Of a DNA stretch of 18,924 nucleotides, positions 1 to 8,546 are shown one piece after another (position 1 is the first letter of the stretch; the number at the start of each line of letters is the position of its first letter). The stretch is from JBDSEG01 sp039920165 (lineage in GTDB: Bacteria > Pseudomonadota > Gammaproteobacteria > Burkholderiales > Burkholderiaceae_C). The DNA lies in NCBI GenBank assembly GCA_039920165.1, contig JBDSEG010000193.1:1-18924 (forward strand). Reading direction: 5' to 3'. Made by a program: the position numbers and the translations under genes. The notes below the pieces were generated by a model that was not told where the DNA came from, searched no databases, and saw only the letters and a list, made by a program, of their open reading frames with translations.

Positions 1-619
1 AGGCGACCAGCCGCTCCTCGCCGAGCCAGGTGTTGATGAGTGTCGATTTGCCCACGTTCGGCCGTCCCGCGACCGCCAGGCGGATCGGGTTGTCGGGCGA
101 CGGCTCGTCGATCTCCTCGGGCTCGAATTCGACCTCGGACAGGGCCACTTCGATCAGGCTGCGAACGCCTTGCCCGTGTGCCGCCGAGACCGGGTTCGGC
201 TCGCCCAGCCCAAGCTCGTAGAACTCGCCGAGCGCCGGCGATTCGGACATCCCCTCGGCCTTGTTGACCGCCAGGACCACCTTCTTGCCGGTGGTCCGCA
301 GGTAGCGCGCGATATCGTGATCCTGCCCCGACACGCCGGCGCGCAGGTCGACCACGAAGACGACTGCATCGGCCTCGGCCACGGCCTGGCGTGTCTGCTT
401 GGCCATCTCCTTGACGATGCCGGTCGTGCTGTCGGGCTCGAAGCCGCCGGTATCGACGACGATGAAGGCATGGTCGCCCAGCCGGCCGTCGCCGTAATGG
501 CGGTCGCGCGTCAGGCCGGCGAAGTCGGCGACGATGGCGTCGCGGCTCTTCGTCATGCGGTTGAACAGCGTCGACTTGCCGACATTGGGACGGCCGACGA
601 CCGCGATGACGGGTTTCAT
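1..619 (-). CDS. der: Ribosome-assembly GTPase Der (EngA), partial at the left edge
   Basis: Der is a tandem-domain GTPase needed for maturation of the 50S ribosomal subunit. The 206 codons present begin MKPVIAVVGRPNVGKSTLFN. They hold a complete first G domain: G1 GRPNVGKS at 9-16, G3 DTGG at 56-59, G4 NKAE at 119-122 and G5 SAA near 145. An acidic linker follows (about 163-178), then the start of the second G domain with another GRPNVGKS at 185-192. Two P-loops of this exact form in one chain are diagnostic of Der. The rest of the second GTPase domain and the C-terminal KH-like domain lie beyond the window edge. The start is 18 bp after the bamB stop, so the two are probably co-transcribed; bamB-der adjacency is widely conserved in beta- and gammaproteobacteria. 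Nothing looks damaged. Confidence 0.96.
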   Translation of the reverse strand, partial: MKPVIAVVGRPNVGKSTLFNRMTKSRDAIVADFAGLTRDRHYGDGRLGDHAFIVVDTGGFEPDSTTGIVKEMAKQTRQAVAEADAVVFVVDLRAGVSGQDHDIARYLRTTGKKVVLAVNKAEGMSESPALGEFYELGLGEPNPVSAAHGQGVRSLIEVALSEVEFEPEEIDEPSPDNPIRLAVAGRPNVGKSTLINTWLGEERLVA

Positions 620-637
620 CCGCAGCGCAAAGACAGA

Positions 638-1777
638 CTACTCGGCGCGCACTGCGAAGACGCCGCCGCTGCGCGTGATCGCGAGCACCGACGCACCGAT
701 GCGCAGCAGCGGCAAGGCGATGGCACTGCCGTCGGTGGCAACGCGCGCCAGCGTTTCGCCCTTTTCGCGCGACAGCCAGTGGAGTTGCCCCTCCATATCA
801 CCGAAGACGACTGCCTTGCCCACGGCGACGGGTGCGGACAGCCCCCGGTACTGCAGCTTGTCCGAGGTCCACGCTGCGTCACCACTCGCCAGGTGCCAGG
901 CGCTGATGCGGTCCGAGGCGTCAGCGGCATAGACATTTGCCTCGTCGGCCGCGACACCGTCGGTCCCGCCGACCGTCTTCGACCAGACTGCCGTTCCGCG
1001 CTCGGCGTCGACGCAGCCCACGGCCACCTGGAACGCACGCGCGCACACCATGTCGCCGACGCGCGCCGCGGGTGCCGTCAGATCGGCCAGACGCTCGACC
1101 TCGTTGCCACCGCGCGGCGATCCGACGACCGCCTCCCAGCGTAGCGTTCCGCGGGTCGGGTCGATCCCCGCGAGCCGCGGCCCCTGGCCGACGACGAGGG
1201 TGTCCTTGAACGGCAGGATCACGCCCGCCTGCGCCAGCGTGAGCGGATCGCCCGGTCGCTGCAGCAACCACAGCCGGGTTCCGCTTTGAGCATCGAAGCC
1301 CTGCACCGAGCGGTCGAGCGCGAGGACGAAGACGCGCTCGCCGGCGACCAGCGGCGCGGCGCTGATGCGTGTTGCCAGCGGCTTGCGCCAGACCTCGCGA
1401 CCGCCCTCCAGCACCACCAGTTCGTTGGCCTGCGTCACGACCGCGGCGTAGCGGCCGTCGCTGCCAACGCCGGCGGAGAGCTTGGCGCCGACATTGGCGC
1501 GCCAGACCGGGCGCCCGCTTTCGGCTTCGACTGCGAAGACCGATCCATCGCCGCCGGCCAGCGTCACGATGCCGCCGTTGACAGCTGGCGCGAGCGCGAA
1601 TCCGACCCCGCCTTCGACGCGCTGCGACCACAGCGTGCGCGCCGTGAGCTGCGCCGTGAACGGCTCGAGTGGCGTGGGCTTGGGTTTTTCCGGGCCGCTC
1701 GCGCAGCCCGCCATGCCGAGCGCCAGCAGCGAGAACGCACAGACCGCGGCCCAGGGCCGCCGCAGGGCGCGCTTCAT
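638..1777 (-). CDS. bamB: Outer-membrane assembly lipoprotein BamB
   Basis: BamB is the beta-propeller lipoprotein of the BAM complex, which inserts beta-barrel proteins into the outer membrane; it sits on the periplasmic face. The 379-residue product is of normal family length. It has a lipoprotein signal peptide with lipobox LALGMAGC, putting the lipidated cysteine at residue 25. The mature part carries repeated PQQ-like blades (for example FAVEAESGRPVWRANVG, FDAQSGTRLW, WHLASGDAAW). The loop RGGNEVERLADL at 222-233 matches the conserved BamB loop that contacts BamA. The start codon overlaps the stop of the upstream YfgM-like gene by 4 bp (ATGA), indicating translational coupling. The context yfgM-bamB-der supports the call. 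Identification is secure; the BamA contact is known from the family, not shown here. Confidence 0.96.
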   Translation of the reverse strand: MKRALRRPWAAVCAFSLLALGMAGCASGPEKPKPTPLEPFTAQLTARTLWSQRVEGGVGFALAPAVNGGIVTLAGGDGSVFAVEAESGRPVWRANVGAKLSAGVGSDGRYAAVVTQANELVVLEGGREVWRKPLATRISAAPLVAGERVFVLALDRSVQGFDAQSGTRLWLLQRPGDPLTLAQAGVILPFKDTLVVGQGPRLAGIDPTRGTLRWEAVVGSPRGGNEVERLADLTAPAARVGDMVCARAFQVAVGCVDAERGTAVWSKTVGGTDGVAADEANVYAADASDRISAWHLASGDAAWTSDKLQYRGLSAPVAVGKAVVFGDMEGQLHWLSREKGETLARVATDGSAIALPLLRIGASVLAITRSGGVFAVRAE

Positions 1778-2445
1778 CGCGCCGCCCCGCTCGCCGGCAC
1801 CGCGGGCGCGGCGCCAAGCGAGGTGAGCTTGGCCTCGATCAGGCGCCGGTAGTCGACGCTGTCGGCCATCGTCTGCCAGCCTTTTTCATACGCCGCCTTA
1901 GCAGCATCGGTCTTGCCTTGCGCAAGCAGAATGTCGCCGCGCCGGTCGGCGACCAACGCTTCGAACTCCTTCGTCGCCGAGATGGCATCGAGCTGCTTGA
2001 GAGCTTCGTCGTACTTCTTCTGATCCAGCAGCAGCCCGGCCAGGCGCAGCCGCGCGATGGTCTTGTAATCGGACTCGCTCGCGTTGTCGGCAACCCAGGC
2101 CAGCGTCGTGCGCGCCGCATCGAGCTGCCCTTTGCCGGCCTGCGTCTTCGCGGCGAGCAGCGCGCCCTGCTGGGTATAGACGGTGCGCGGATAGCGCGAC
2201 TTCATATCCTCGAACACGCGCTGGGTCTGGTCGACATCGCCGAGCAGCGCGGAGCGCTCGAGCTGCTCGTACATCGCGCTCGACTTGAGCGCCTGGTCGC
2301 GCTGCCACCATTGCCATGCATTGAACGCGGCATACGCGCCCAGCGCGGCGATGAGCACCCAGGTGATGAGGTTGCCATACTGGTTCCAGAACGCCTTGAG
2401 CGCATCGAGCTGCTCCTGTTCTTCGAGGTCGAGATGGGTGGCCAT
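1774..2445 (-). CDS. YfgM-like membrane-anchored TPR protein
   Basis: This 223-residue protein has a short cytoplasmic N-terminus (MATHLDLEEQEQLDALKAFW), one transmembrane helix at about 26-44 (NLITWVLIAALGAYAAFNAW), and a periplasmic part made of TPR-like helical repeats. This is the architecture of the YfgM (DUF2133, TPR_21) family. In E. coli YfgM associates with the SecYEG translocon and the periplasmic chaperone network (PpiD). The helix-repeat pattern is clear around YDEALKQLDAIS and KTDAAKAAYEKG. It sits 45 bp downstream of hisS and overlaps bamB by 4 bp, matching the hisS-yfgM-bamB-der order of other proteobacteria. No good Shine-Dalgarno precedes the ATG, but the start gives the standard YfgM N-terminus. 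The family call is strong; the exact role in this organism is inferred. Confidence 0.92.
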   Translation of the reverse strand: MATHLDLEEQEQLDALKAFWNQYGNLITWVLIAALGAYAAFNAWQWWQRDQALKSSAMYEQLERSALLGDVDQTQRVFEDMKSRYPRTVYTQQGALLAAKTQAGKGQLDAARTTLAWVADNASESDYKTIARLRLAGLLLDQKKYDEALKQLDAISATKEFEALVADRRGDILLAQGKTDAAKAAYEKGWQTMADSVDYRRLIEAKLTSLGAAPAVPASGAAR

Positions 2446-2490
2446 GGAGCGGGTTGCCGATCAGCTGAGAGGGTTCGAAAGAAGGCGGGA

Positions 2491-3822
2491 TTATGCGGGC
2501 CGGGCAGCGCCTGGCGGGCCGGCCAGGAGTCCTGCGCCCCAGCGCTGCACTTCGGCAAGCGGCAGGTTGCGCTGCTGCGCGCTCGGGTCGCGCAGGTCCT
2601 TGCAGGCGATCTCGCCGCGCGCGAGTTCGTCGGTGCCGAAGACGAGCGCGTAGCGCGCGCCGCTCGCGTCGGCGCGCTTGAACTGGCTCTTCATGCTGCC
2701 CCACGATTGCGCGCCGGCGCCGTGCATCAGCACACTCACGCCGGCCGCGCGCAGCGCCTCGCATGCGAGCATCGCGGCGCCGAGCGCACCCGCGGCCGGA
2801 ACGATCGCGTAGACGTCGGGTGCGGTTGCCGGCGCGGTGATGCCGATCGCTTCGAGCAGCAGCAGCATGCGCTCGATGCCCATGCCCCAGCCGACGGCGG
2901 GCGCGGGCTTGCCGCCGAGCTGCTCGATCAGCGTGTCGTAGCGCCCGCCGCCGCAGACCGTGCCCTGCGAACCGAGGTGGTCGGTGATCCACTCGAAAAC
3001 GGTCAGGTTGTAGTAGTCCATCCCGCGCACCAGGCGCGAGTTCACGCGGTACGGCAGGCCGGCCGCGTCGAGCACGGCGCGCACCGCGGCCAAGTGCGCG
3101 AGCGAGGCTTCGCCGAGGAAGTCGATCAGCTTCGGCGCGGCCTCCACGACCGCCTGCATCACCGGATTCTTGGAGTCGAGGATTCGCAGCGGGTTGGTGT
3201 GCAGGCGGCGCCGCGCATCGGCGTCGAGCACGGCGCGATGCGCTTCGAAGTGGGCGATCAGCGCGGCGCGGTGCGCCAGCCGCTCGTCCGCCTGCCCGAG
3301 ACTGTTGATCTCGAGGCGCACATCGCGGCCCTCGACCAGTCCCAGGTCGCGCAGCAACGCACGACACATCAGGATCTGTTCCGCATCGACATCCGGCCCG
3401 GCGTGGCCGAGCGCTTCGACGTCGATCTGGTGGAACTGCCGGTAGCGTCCTCTTTGCGGCCGCTCGTGGCGGAACAGGGCCACGTTCGACCAGACCCGCA
3501 ACGGTCCGTTGTACAGCGCGTTGTGCTCGATCACGGCGCGCACGATGCCGGCCGTCGCCTCGGGCCGCAGCGTGAGCGCGTCGCCGTTCATCGCATCCAC
3601 AAACGAATACATCTCCTTCTCGACGATGTCGGTCACTTCGCCCAGGCCACGCACGAAGAGCGCGGTCGGCTCGACGATGGGCGTGCGCAGATTGGCATAG
3701 CCGTAGCGCTGCATCAGCGCGCGCACCGTCTGCTCGAACCACTCCCAGCGCGCCGACTCGGGCGGCAGGATGTCGTTCATGCCTTTGACGGCTTGCAGCG
3801 CTTGCTTGGGGTTGTCAGACAT
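2491..3822 (-). CDS. hisS: Histidine--tRNA ligase
   Basis: Class II aminoacyl-tRNA synthetase that charges tRNA-His with histidine using ATP in the cytoplasm. The 443-residue chain is close to the usual bacterial length (about 420-450). Visible signatures are the KGMNDILP opening at 13-20, motif 1 around 42-66, motif 2 RHERPQRGRYRQF at 118-130, the histidine-binding LVRGMDYYN at 264-272, GGGRYD at 291-296, and motif 3 GWGMGIERM at 311-319. The C-terminal anticodon-binding domain follows (about 335-430). A mild oddity is LRPEATAGIVRA where many homologues have LRPEGTA or LRPENTA; the catalytic residues are otherwise intact. It sits 45 bp after ispG and 45 bp before the YfgM-like gene, within the long leftward gene series. 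Confidence 0.97.
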   Translation of the reverse strand: MSDNPKQALQAVKGMNDILPPESARWEWFEQTVRALMQRYGYANLRTPIVEPTALFVRGLGEVTDIVEKEMYSFVDAMNGDALTLRPEATAGIVRAVIEHNALYNGPLRVWSNVALFRHERPQRGRYRQFHQIDVEALGHAGPDVDAEQILMCRALLRDLGLVEGRDVRLEINSLGQADERLAHRAALIAHFEAHRAVLDADARRRLHTNPLRILDSKNPVMQAVVEAAPKLIDFLGEASLAHLAAVRAVLDAAGLPYRVNSRLVRGMDYYNLTVFEWITDHLGSQGTVCGGGRYDTLIEQLGGKPAPAVGWGMGIERMLLLLEAIGITAPATAPDVYAIVPAAGALGAAMLACEALRAAGVSVLMHGAGAQSWGSMKSQFKRADASGARYALVFGTDELARGEIACKDLRDPSAQQRNLPLAEVQRWGAGLLAGPPGAARPA

Positions 3823-3867
3823 AGGATTGCGCCGCGGACGAATCCTCGGCGGCGTCGGAAGAGGACG

Positions 3868-5163
<1,296 letters not shown>

Positions 5164-5194
5164 GACAGGGGTCTCGACGGCAGCGTGCAGGGGC

Positions 5195-6118
5195 TCATTT
5201 CAGGTCGAAGCGGGCGATGTTGTCGCGGGTATACGCGGACAGCGCAAAAGGTTGGCCGCGAAATACGACTTCGGTGCCGGCGGCGTTGCCGATGCGCACG
5301 TGCAGCGGCAGCGCGCCGTCCAAGCCGATGCTTTCGCCCGGCAGGACGATGCGCGACATCAGGGCCCGGCCTTGCGCATCCGAGACCTCGACCCAGGACT
5401 CGGCACTGGTGCGGATCTGCAGGCTCGTGCCGCTCGCCGCCGAACGATTCGACAGCGCGCTCGTCGTCGTGGTGACCGTCGTCGTGGTGGTCGATCCAGC
5501 CGCATCGGTCGTGGCCCGTGCAGCGCCGCTTGCCGACGCGGCAACGCTGTCGAGCGGCACCGAATAAACGGTTTCGGTGAGCGTGGTGGCCGCGCTGTCC
5601 GAGGCCGGCACGGCGGACGATCGAGCGAGGGCGACGCTCTCGACAACGGCAGCCGTGGCGGCCGGTCGGGCCAGGCGAGTGACGTTCGGGGTGAGGGCGG
5701 TCCAGCCGATCGGAGCGAAATAGACCGCTCCCGCGGCGATCAGCACGAATAGCGCCGCCCAGACCAGCGGGCTTGCGGCCAGGCGCGACCATTCATCGGG
5801 AGGGAAGCGGCCCGGGCGCTCCATGAACGGCGTATTCAGCCCCTGCGCCACCTGCTCGAGCCGCTGCTGTCCCGACGGGCGCGGCAAGGCGGCGAGGACG
5901 GGCGCCGGATCGAGTTGCAGGTGACGGCAGACCGATTGCGCGAGCGCACGTGCGAAGGCCAGGTCGGGCAAGGCATCAAGCCGATCGGCTTCGAGCGCAT
6001 CGAGCTTGGCCGGCGCGACCTTGAGCGAGCTGGCGAGCGTGGCGACGCTGGTGCCCTTGTGTTCGCGTGCGCGGCGCAGCAACGCCCCGGCCGAGATGGT
6101 GGAAGGCCCGTCACTCAT
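5195..6118 (-). CDS. RodZ-like helix-turn-helix membrane protein
   Basis: 307-residue bitopic protein with RodZ architecture. A cytoplasmic HTH_25 domain (about 8-70) is followed by a linker, one transmembrane helix at about 117-135 (SPLVWAALFVLIAAGAVYF), a periplasmic Ser/Thr/Ala-rich linker with a threonine run at about 210-219, and a C-terminal DUF4115-type beta domain (232-307: SLQIRTSAESWVEVSD, IGNAAGTEVVFRG). In E. coli RodZ links MreB to the elongasome and sets rod shape. The start at 6118 gives MSDGPSTISAGALLRRARE directly before the HTH domain and overlaps the pilF stop by 8 bp. The frame is open further upstream to 6238, but that part is antisense to pilF codons and looks like shadow sequence. 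The family assignment is good; an MreB role here is inferred. Confidence 0.88.
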   Translation of the reverse strand: MSDGPSTISAGALLRRAREHKGTSVATLASSLKVAPAKLDALEADRLDALPDLAFARALAQSVCRHLQLDPAPVLAALPRPSGQQRLEQVAQGLNTPFMERPGRFPPDEWSRLAASPLVWAALFVLIAAGAVYFAPIGWTALTPNVTRLARPAATAAVVESVALARSSAVPASDSAATTLTETVYSVPLDSVAASASGAARATTDAAGSTTTTTVTTTTSALSNRSAASGTSLQIRTSAESWVEVSDAQGRALMSRIVLPGESIGLDGALPLHVRIGNAAGTEVVFRGQPFALSAYTRDNIARFDLK

Positions 6119-6899
6119 CGTAGGCGCCGCGCCCGAAGGCGCCGGCCTCGCGCGTATCGGGGAAGCGACCCGCCAGCGTGCGCCCGAGTTCACGCGCTGC
6201 GATGGTATTGCCGAGGCGGTTCTCGATCCGCGCGGCAAGCCACAGGGTGCGCGCGGAGGCGAGCTCGCGGGCCTCGTTGACGCGCCGGATCAGTGCGCGC
6301 GAGCGCTCGTATTCGCCGCGCCGGAACAGCAGTTCGGCCAATTCGACGAAGGTGCGGGGGTTGTTCGAGTCGAGCGCCATCGATCGATCGAGTGCGCGCT
6401 CGGCCTCGGTCAGCCGTCCCGCCCCGACCATGCACATGCCCTGGGTCAGATAGGTTCGGGCAGCGTCGCGGTACTGCGGCATGTCGAGCGCCTGCACGAA
6501 CAGCGCATCCGCCTCGGGATAGCGCTTGCGCTGGCACAGGTACCAACCGTAGTTCTGCATCGCATCGGCATCGCGCGGGTCGAGCTGCAAGGCGCGCCGG
6601 AAGCTCTCTTCGGCCAGCCGCTCGTCGCCGAGATTGGCATAGATCAGGCCGCGCAGGTTGTAGGCCGCGCCCATATTCGGGTCGGCGATCAGCGCGAGCT
6701 TGACCTGGTCGAGCGCGGTCGTCATCTGCCCGCGGCCGAAATAGCCTCCGGCGAGTTCGAGCCGCAAGCGCGCGAGCGCAGCCGACTGGGTCTCGTCGGA
6801 CGCGGTCACGCGATCCTTGGTCGGCTCGGGCTCGCCGCCTTTGATGCCGGCGCAGCCCGTCAGCACGCCGCAGAGAACCACCGCCAACAGGCGGTTCAT
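6111..6899 (-). CDS. pilF: Type IV pilus biogenesis lipoprotein PilF/PilW
   Basis: 262-residue TPR lipoprotein. The signal peptide MNRLLAVVLCGVLTGC has a lipobox LTGC with the lipidated cysteine at 16. About six TPR units follow (for example AAYNLRGLIYANLGDERLAE, ADAMQNYGWYLCQRKRYPEA). PilF/PilW is the pilotin that brings the PilQ secretin to the outer membrane in type IV pilus assembly. This gene is conserved between rlmN and rodZ in beta- and gammaproteobacteria, including strains where pili have not been studied. A reasonable Shine-Dalgarno (GGGAG) lies before the ATG, whose first bases overlap the rlmN stop by 4 bp; its own stop overlaps the rodZ start. No other pilus gene is in the window, so a role in piliation is inferred from family and synteny. 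Confidence 0.93.
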   Translation of the reverse strand: MNRLLAVVLCGVLTGCAGIKGGEPEPTKDRVTASDETQSAALARLRLELAGGYFGRGQMTTALDQVKLALIADPNMGAAYNLRGLIYANLGDERLAEESFRRALQLDPRDADAMQNYGWYLCQRKRYPEADALFVQALDMPQYRDAARTYLTQGMCMVGAGRLTEAERALDRSMALDSNNPRTFVELAELLFRRGEYERSRALIRRVNEARELASARTLWLAARIENRLGNTIAARELGRTLAGRFPDTREAGAFGRGAYDE

Positions 6900-8044
6900 G
6901 CGCGGCTCCCGGCCTGACGATGGATGCGGATCGGCGCGCGCAGCATCCGCCGCGCGACCTGGGTGCGGTCCTGCACTTCGCCCGCGAGCTGGCCGCAGGC
7001 CGCGGCGATATCGTCGCCGCGCGTCTTGCGAACCGTGGTGACGATGCCGGCATCGACCAGAACCTGGGCGAAGTCGGCAGTGCGATCACCGGGCGAGCGC
7101 AGCAGCCCGGACGCGGGGAAGGGATTGAAAGGAATCAGGTTCACTTTGCAGGGCACCCCGTCTTGTCCGAGCAGCAGGTCGACCAGCTCGCGCGCCTGCG
7201 CCGGGCTGTCGTTCACGCGATCGAGCATGCAGTACTCGAAGGTGATGAAGTCGCGCGGCGCGGCCTCGAGATAGCGTCGGCAGGCGGCCAGCAGTTCGCG
7301 GATCGGATATTTGCGGTTCAGTGGCACCAGATCGTCGCGCAGCGCATCGTTAGGCGCGTGCAGCGAGACCGCCAGCGCGACCGGGCAATCCTCGCGCAGC
7401 CGGTCGATCATCGGCACGACGCCCGATGTCGATACCGTGACGCGGCGCCTAGACAGCCCGTAGCCGTGGTCGTCGAGCATGGTGCGCAGCGCCGGCAGGA
7501 GCGCGGCGTAGTTCTGCAGCGGTTCGCCCATGCCCATCATCACGACGTTGCTCACGACGCGCTCGTTCGCGGGCGTGTTCTGGTTGCGGCGCAGCGCATG
7601 CTCGGCGTACCAGAGCTGGGCGACGATCTCGGCCGTCGTCAGGTTGCGGCTGAAACCCTGGTGGCCGGTCGAACAGAAGCGGCAACCCACGGCGCAGCCG
7701 GCCTGCGACGAGATGCACAGCGTGCCGCGGTTCGTCTCGGGAATGAAGACCGTCTCGACCGCATCGCCGGCGCCGACATCGAACAGCCACTTGACCGTGC
7801 CGTCGGCCGAGCGCTGCTCGGACAGGATGGGCAGCGCGGCAATATGCGCCATGCCCTCGAGCTTGTCCCGCAGCGATTTGGCGAGGTCGGACATCGAGCC
7901 AAAATCGGCCGCGCCCTTGTGATGAACCCAGCGAAAAAGCTGGTCGGCGCGAAAACGTTTTTCACCCAGGTCGGCGCAAAAGCCGGCCAAGCCATCTCGA
8001 TCGAATCCGAGCAGGTTCGACAGCGGGTTGGAATCGACGTTCAT
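6896..8044 (-). CDS. rlmN: Dual-specificity radical-SAM rRNA/tRNA adenine-C2 methyltransferase RlmN
   Basis: RlmN methylates C2 of A2503 in 23S rRNA and A37 in a set of tRNAs, aiding fidelity. With the start at 8044 the product is 382 residues, normal for the family. The radical-SAM cluster motif CAVGCRFC supplies Cys117, Cys121 and Cys124. The two mechanistic cysteines are also visible: Cys110 in GTLCISSQAGC and Cys350 in AACGQL, equivalent to E. coli Cys118 and Cys355. Other marks are GMGEPLQNY, VTVSTSGVVP and SLHAPND. The frame is open upstream to 8191, but that segment is antisense to ndk and lacks RlmN features, so MNVDSNPLSNLLGFDRDGL is preferred. It follows ndk by 31 bp and overlaps pilF by 4 bp. 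Confidence 0.96.
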   Translation of the reverse strand: MNVDSNPLSNLLGFDRDGLAGFCADLGEKRFRADQLFRWVHHKGAADFGSMSDLAKSLRDKLEGMAHIAALPILSEQRSADGTVKWLFDVGAGDAVETVFIPETNRGTLCISSQAGCAVGCRFCSTGHQGFSRNLTTAEIVAQLWYAEHALRRNQNTPANERVVSNVVMMGMGEPLQNYAALLPALRTMLDDHGYGLSRRRVTVSTSGVVPMIDRLREDCPVALAVSLHAPNDALRDDLVPLNRKYPIRELLAACRRYLEAAPRDFITFEYCMLDRVNDSPAQARELVDLLLGQDGVPCKVNLIPFNPFPASGLLRSPGDRTADFAQVLVDAGIVTTVRKTRGDDIAAACGQLAGEVQDRTQVARRMLRAPIRIHRQAGSRA

Positions 8045-8075
8045 GGACCCAGGGAAAGCGCGCACCAGTCGCAGA

Positions 8076-8501
8076 TCAGCGGCTGTAGATCGCCATCGCA
8101 GGAAAGAAGAATCCGATCTCGATCGCTGCCGTCTCAGCCGCATCGGAGCCGTGGACCGCATTCGCATCGATGCTGTCGGCGAAGTCGGCACGGATCGTTC
8201 CCTTCTCGGCCTTCTTTGGGTCGGTCGCGCCCATCATCTCGCGATTCTTGCCGATGGCGCCCTCGCCTTCGAGCACCTGGATCATCACCGGGCCCGAGAT
8301 CATGAACTCCACCAGGTCCTTGAAGAAGGGACGCGCCTTGTGCACCGAATAGAAGGCCTCGGCCTCGCCACGCGAGAGGTGAGCCATCCGGGCGGCCGCC
8401 ACCTTCAGGCCGGCGCCTTCGAAGCGCGCATAGATCTGGCCGATCACGTTCTTAGCGACAGCGTCGGGTTTGATGATCGAAAGGGTGCGTTCAAACGCCA
8501 T
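8076..8501 (-). CDS. ndk: Nucleoside-diphosphate kinase
   Basis: Ndk transfers the gamma-phosphate of ATP to other NDPs through a phosphohistidine, keeping (d)NTP pools balanced in the cytoplasm. The 141-residue protein is exactly typical in length. Motifs seen are ERTLSIIKPDAV at 4-15, RPFFKDLVEFMISGPV at about 57-72, and the active-site NAVHGSD with catalytic His117. A clear Shine-Dalgarno AGGAG (minus strand, 8508-8512) lies 6 bases before the ATG, and a TACAAT -10-like element lies at 8540-8545. It therefore looks like the first gene of the leftward series ndk-rlmN-pilF-rodZ-ispG-hisS-yfgM-bamB-der. Nothing is unusual in the sequence. Confidence 0.98.
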   Translation of the reverse strand: MAFERTLSIIKPDAVAKNVIGQIYARFEGAGLKVAAARMAHLSRGEAEAFYSVHKARPFFKDLVEFMISGPVMIQVLEGEGAIGKNREMMGATDPKKAEKGTIRADFADSIDANAVHGSDAAETAAIEIGFFFPAMAIYSR

Positions 8502-8507
8502 ATTTTT

Positions 8508-8512
8508 CTCCT
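8508..8512 (-). promoter_or_regulatory. Shine-Dalgarno of ndk (AGGAG)
   Basis: AGGAG on the minus strand, 6 bases before the ndk ATG. It is one of the clearest ribosome binding sites in the window and fixes the ndk start. Confidence 0.8.
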
Positions 8513-8539
8513 GGAATCAAGCACTTGGCAAAGCCTTTG

Positions 8540-8545
8540 ATTGTA
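8540..8545 (-). promoter_or_regulatory. Candidate -10 element for ndk (TACAAT)
   Basis: TACAAT on the minus strand begins one base after the rluB stop codon and about 38 bases before the ndk ATG, which would leave a leader of roughly 30 nt. No good -35 is visible 16-18 bases upstream, where the DNA is the GC-rich glycine tail of rluB. The surrounding 12-mer CTGAGTACAATC recurs upstream of scpB. This is inferred from sequence only. Confidence 0.4.
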
Positions 8546-8546
8546 C

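Noticed and set aside
6119..6238. N-terminal extension of the RodZ-like protein
   Set aside because: It overlaps pilF codons in another frame. MSDGPSTISAG at 6118 sits directly before the HTH domain.
8045..8191. N-terminal extension of RlmN
   Set aside because: It overlaps ndk codons on the same strand in another frame and is Arg/Ser-rich without RlmN similarity. The family N-terminus starts at 8044.
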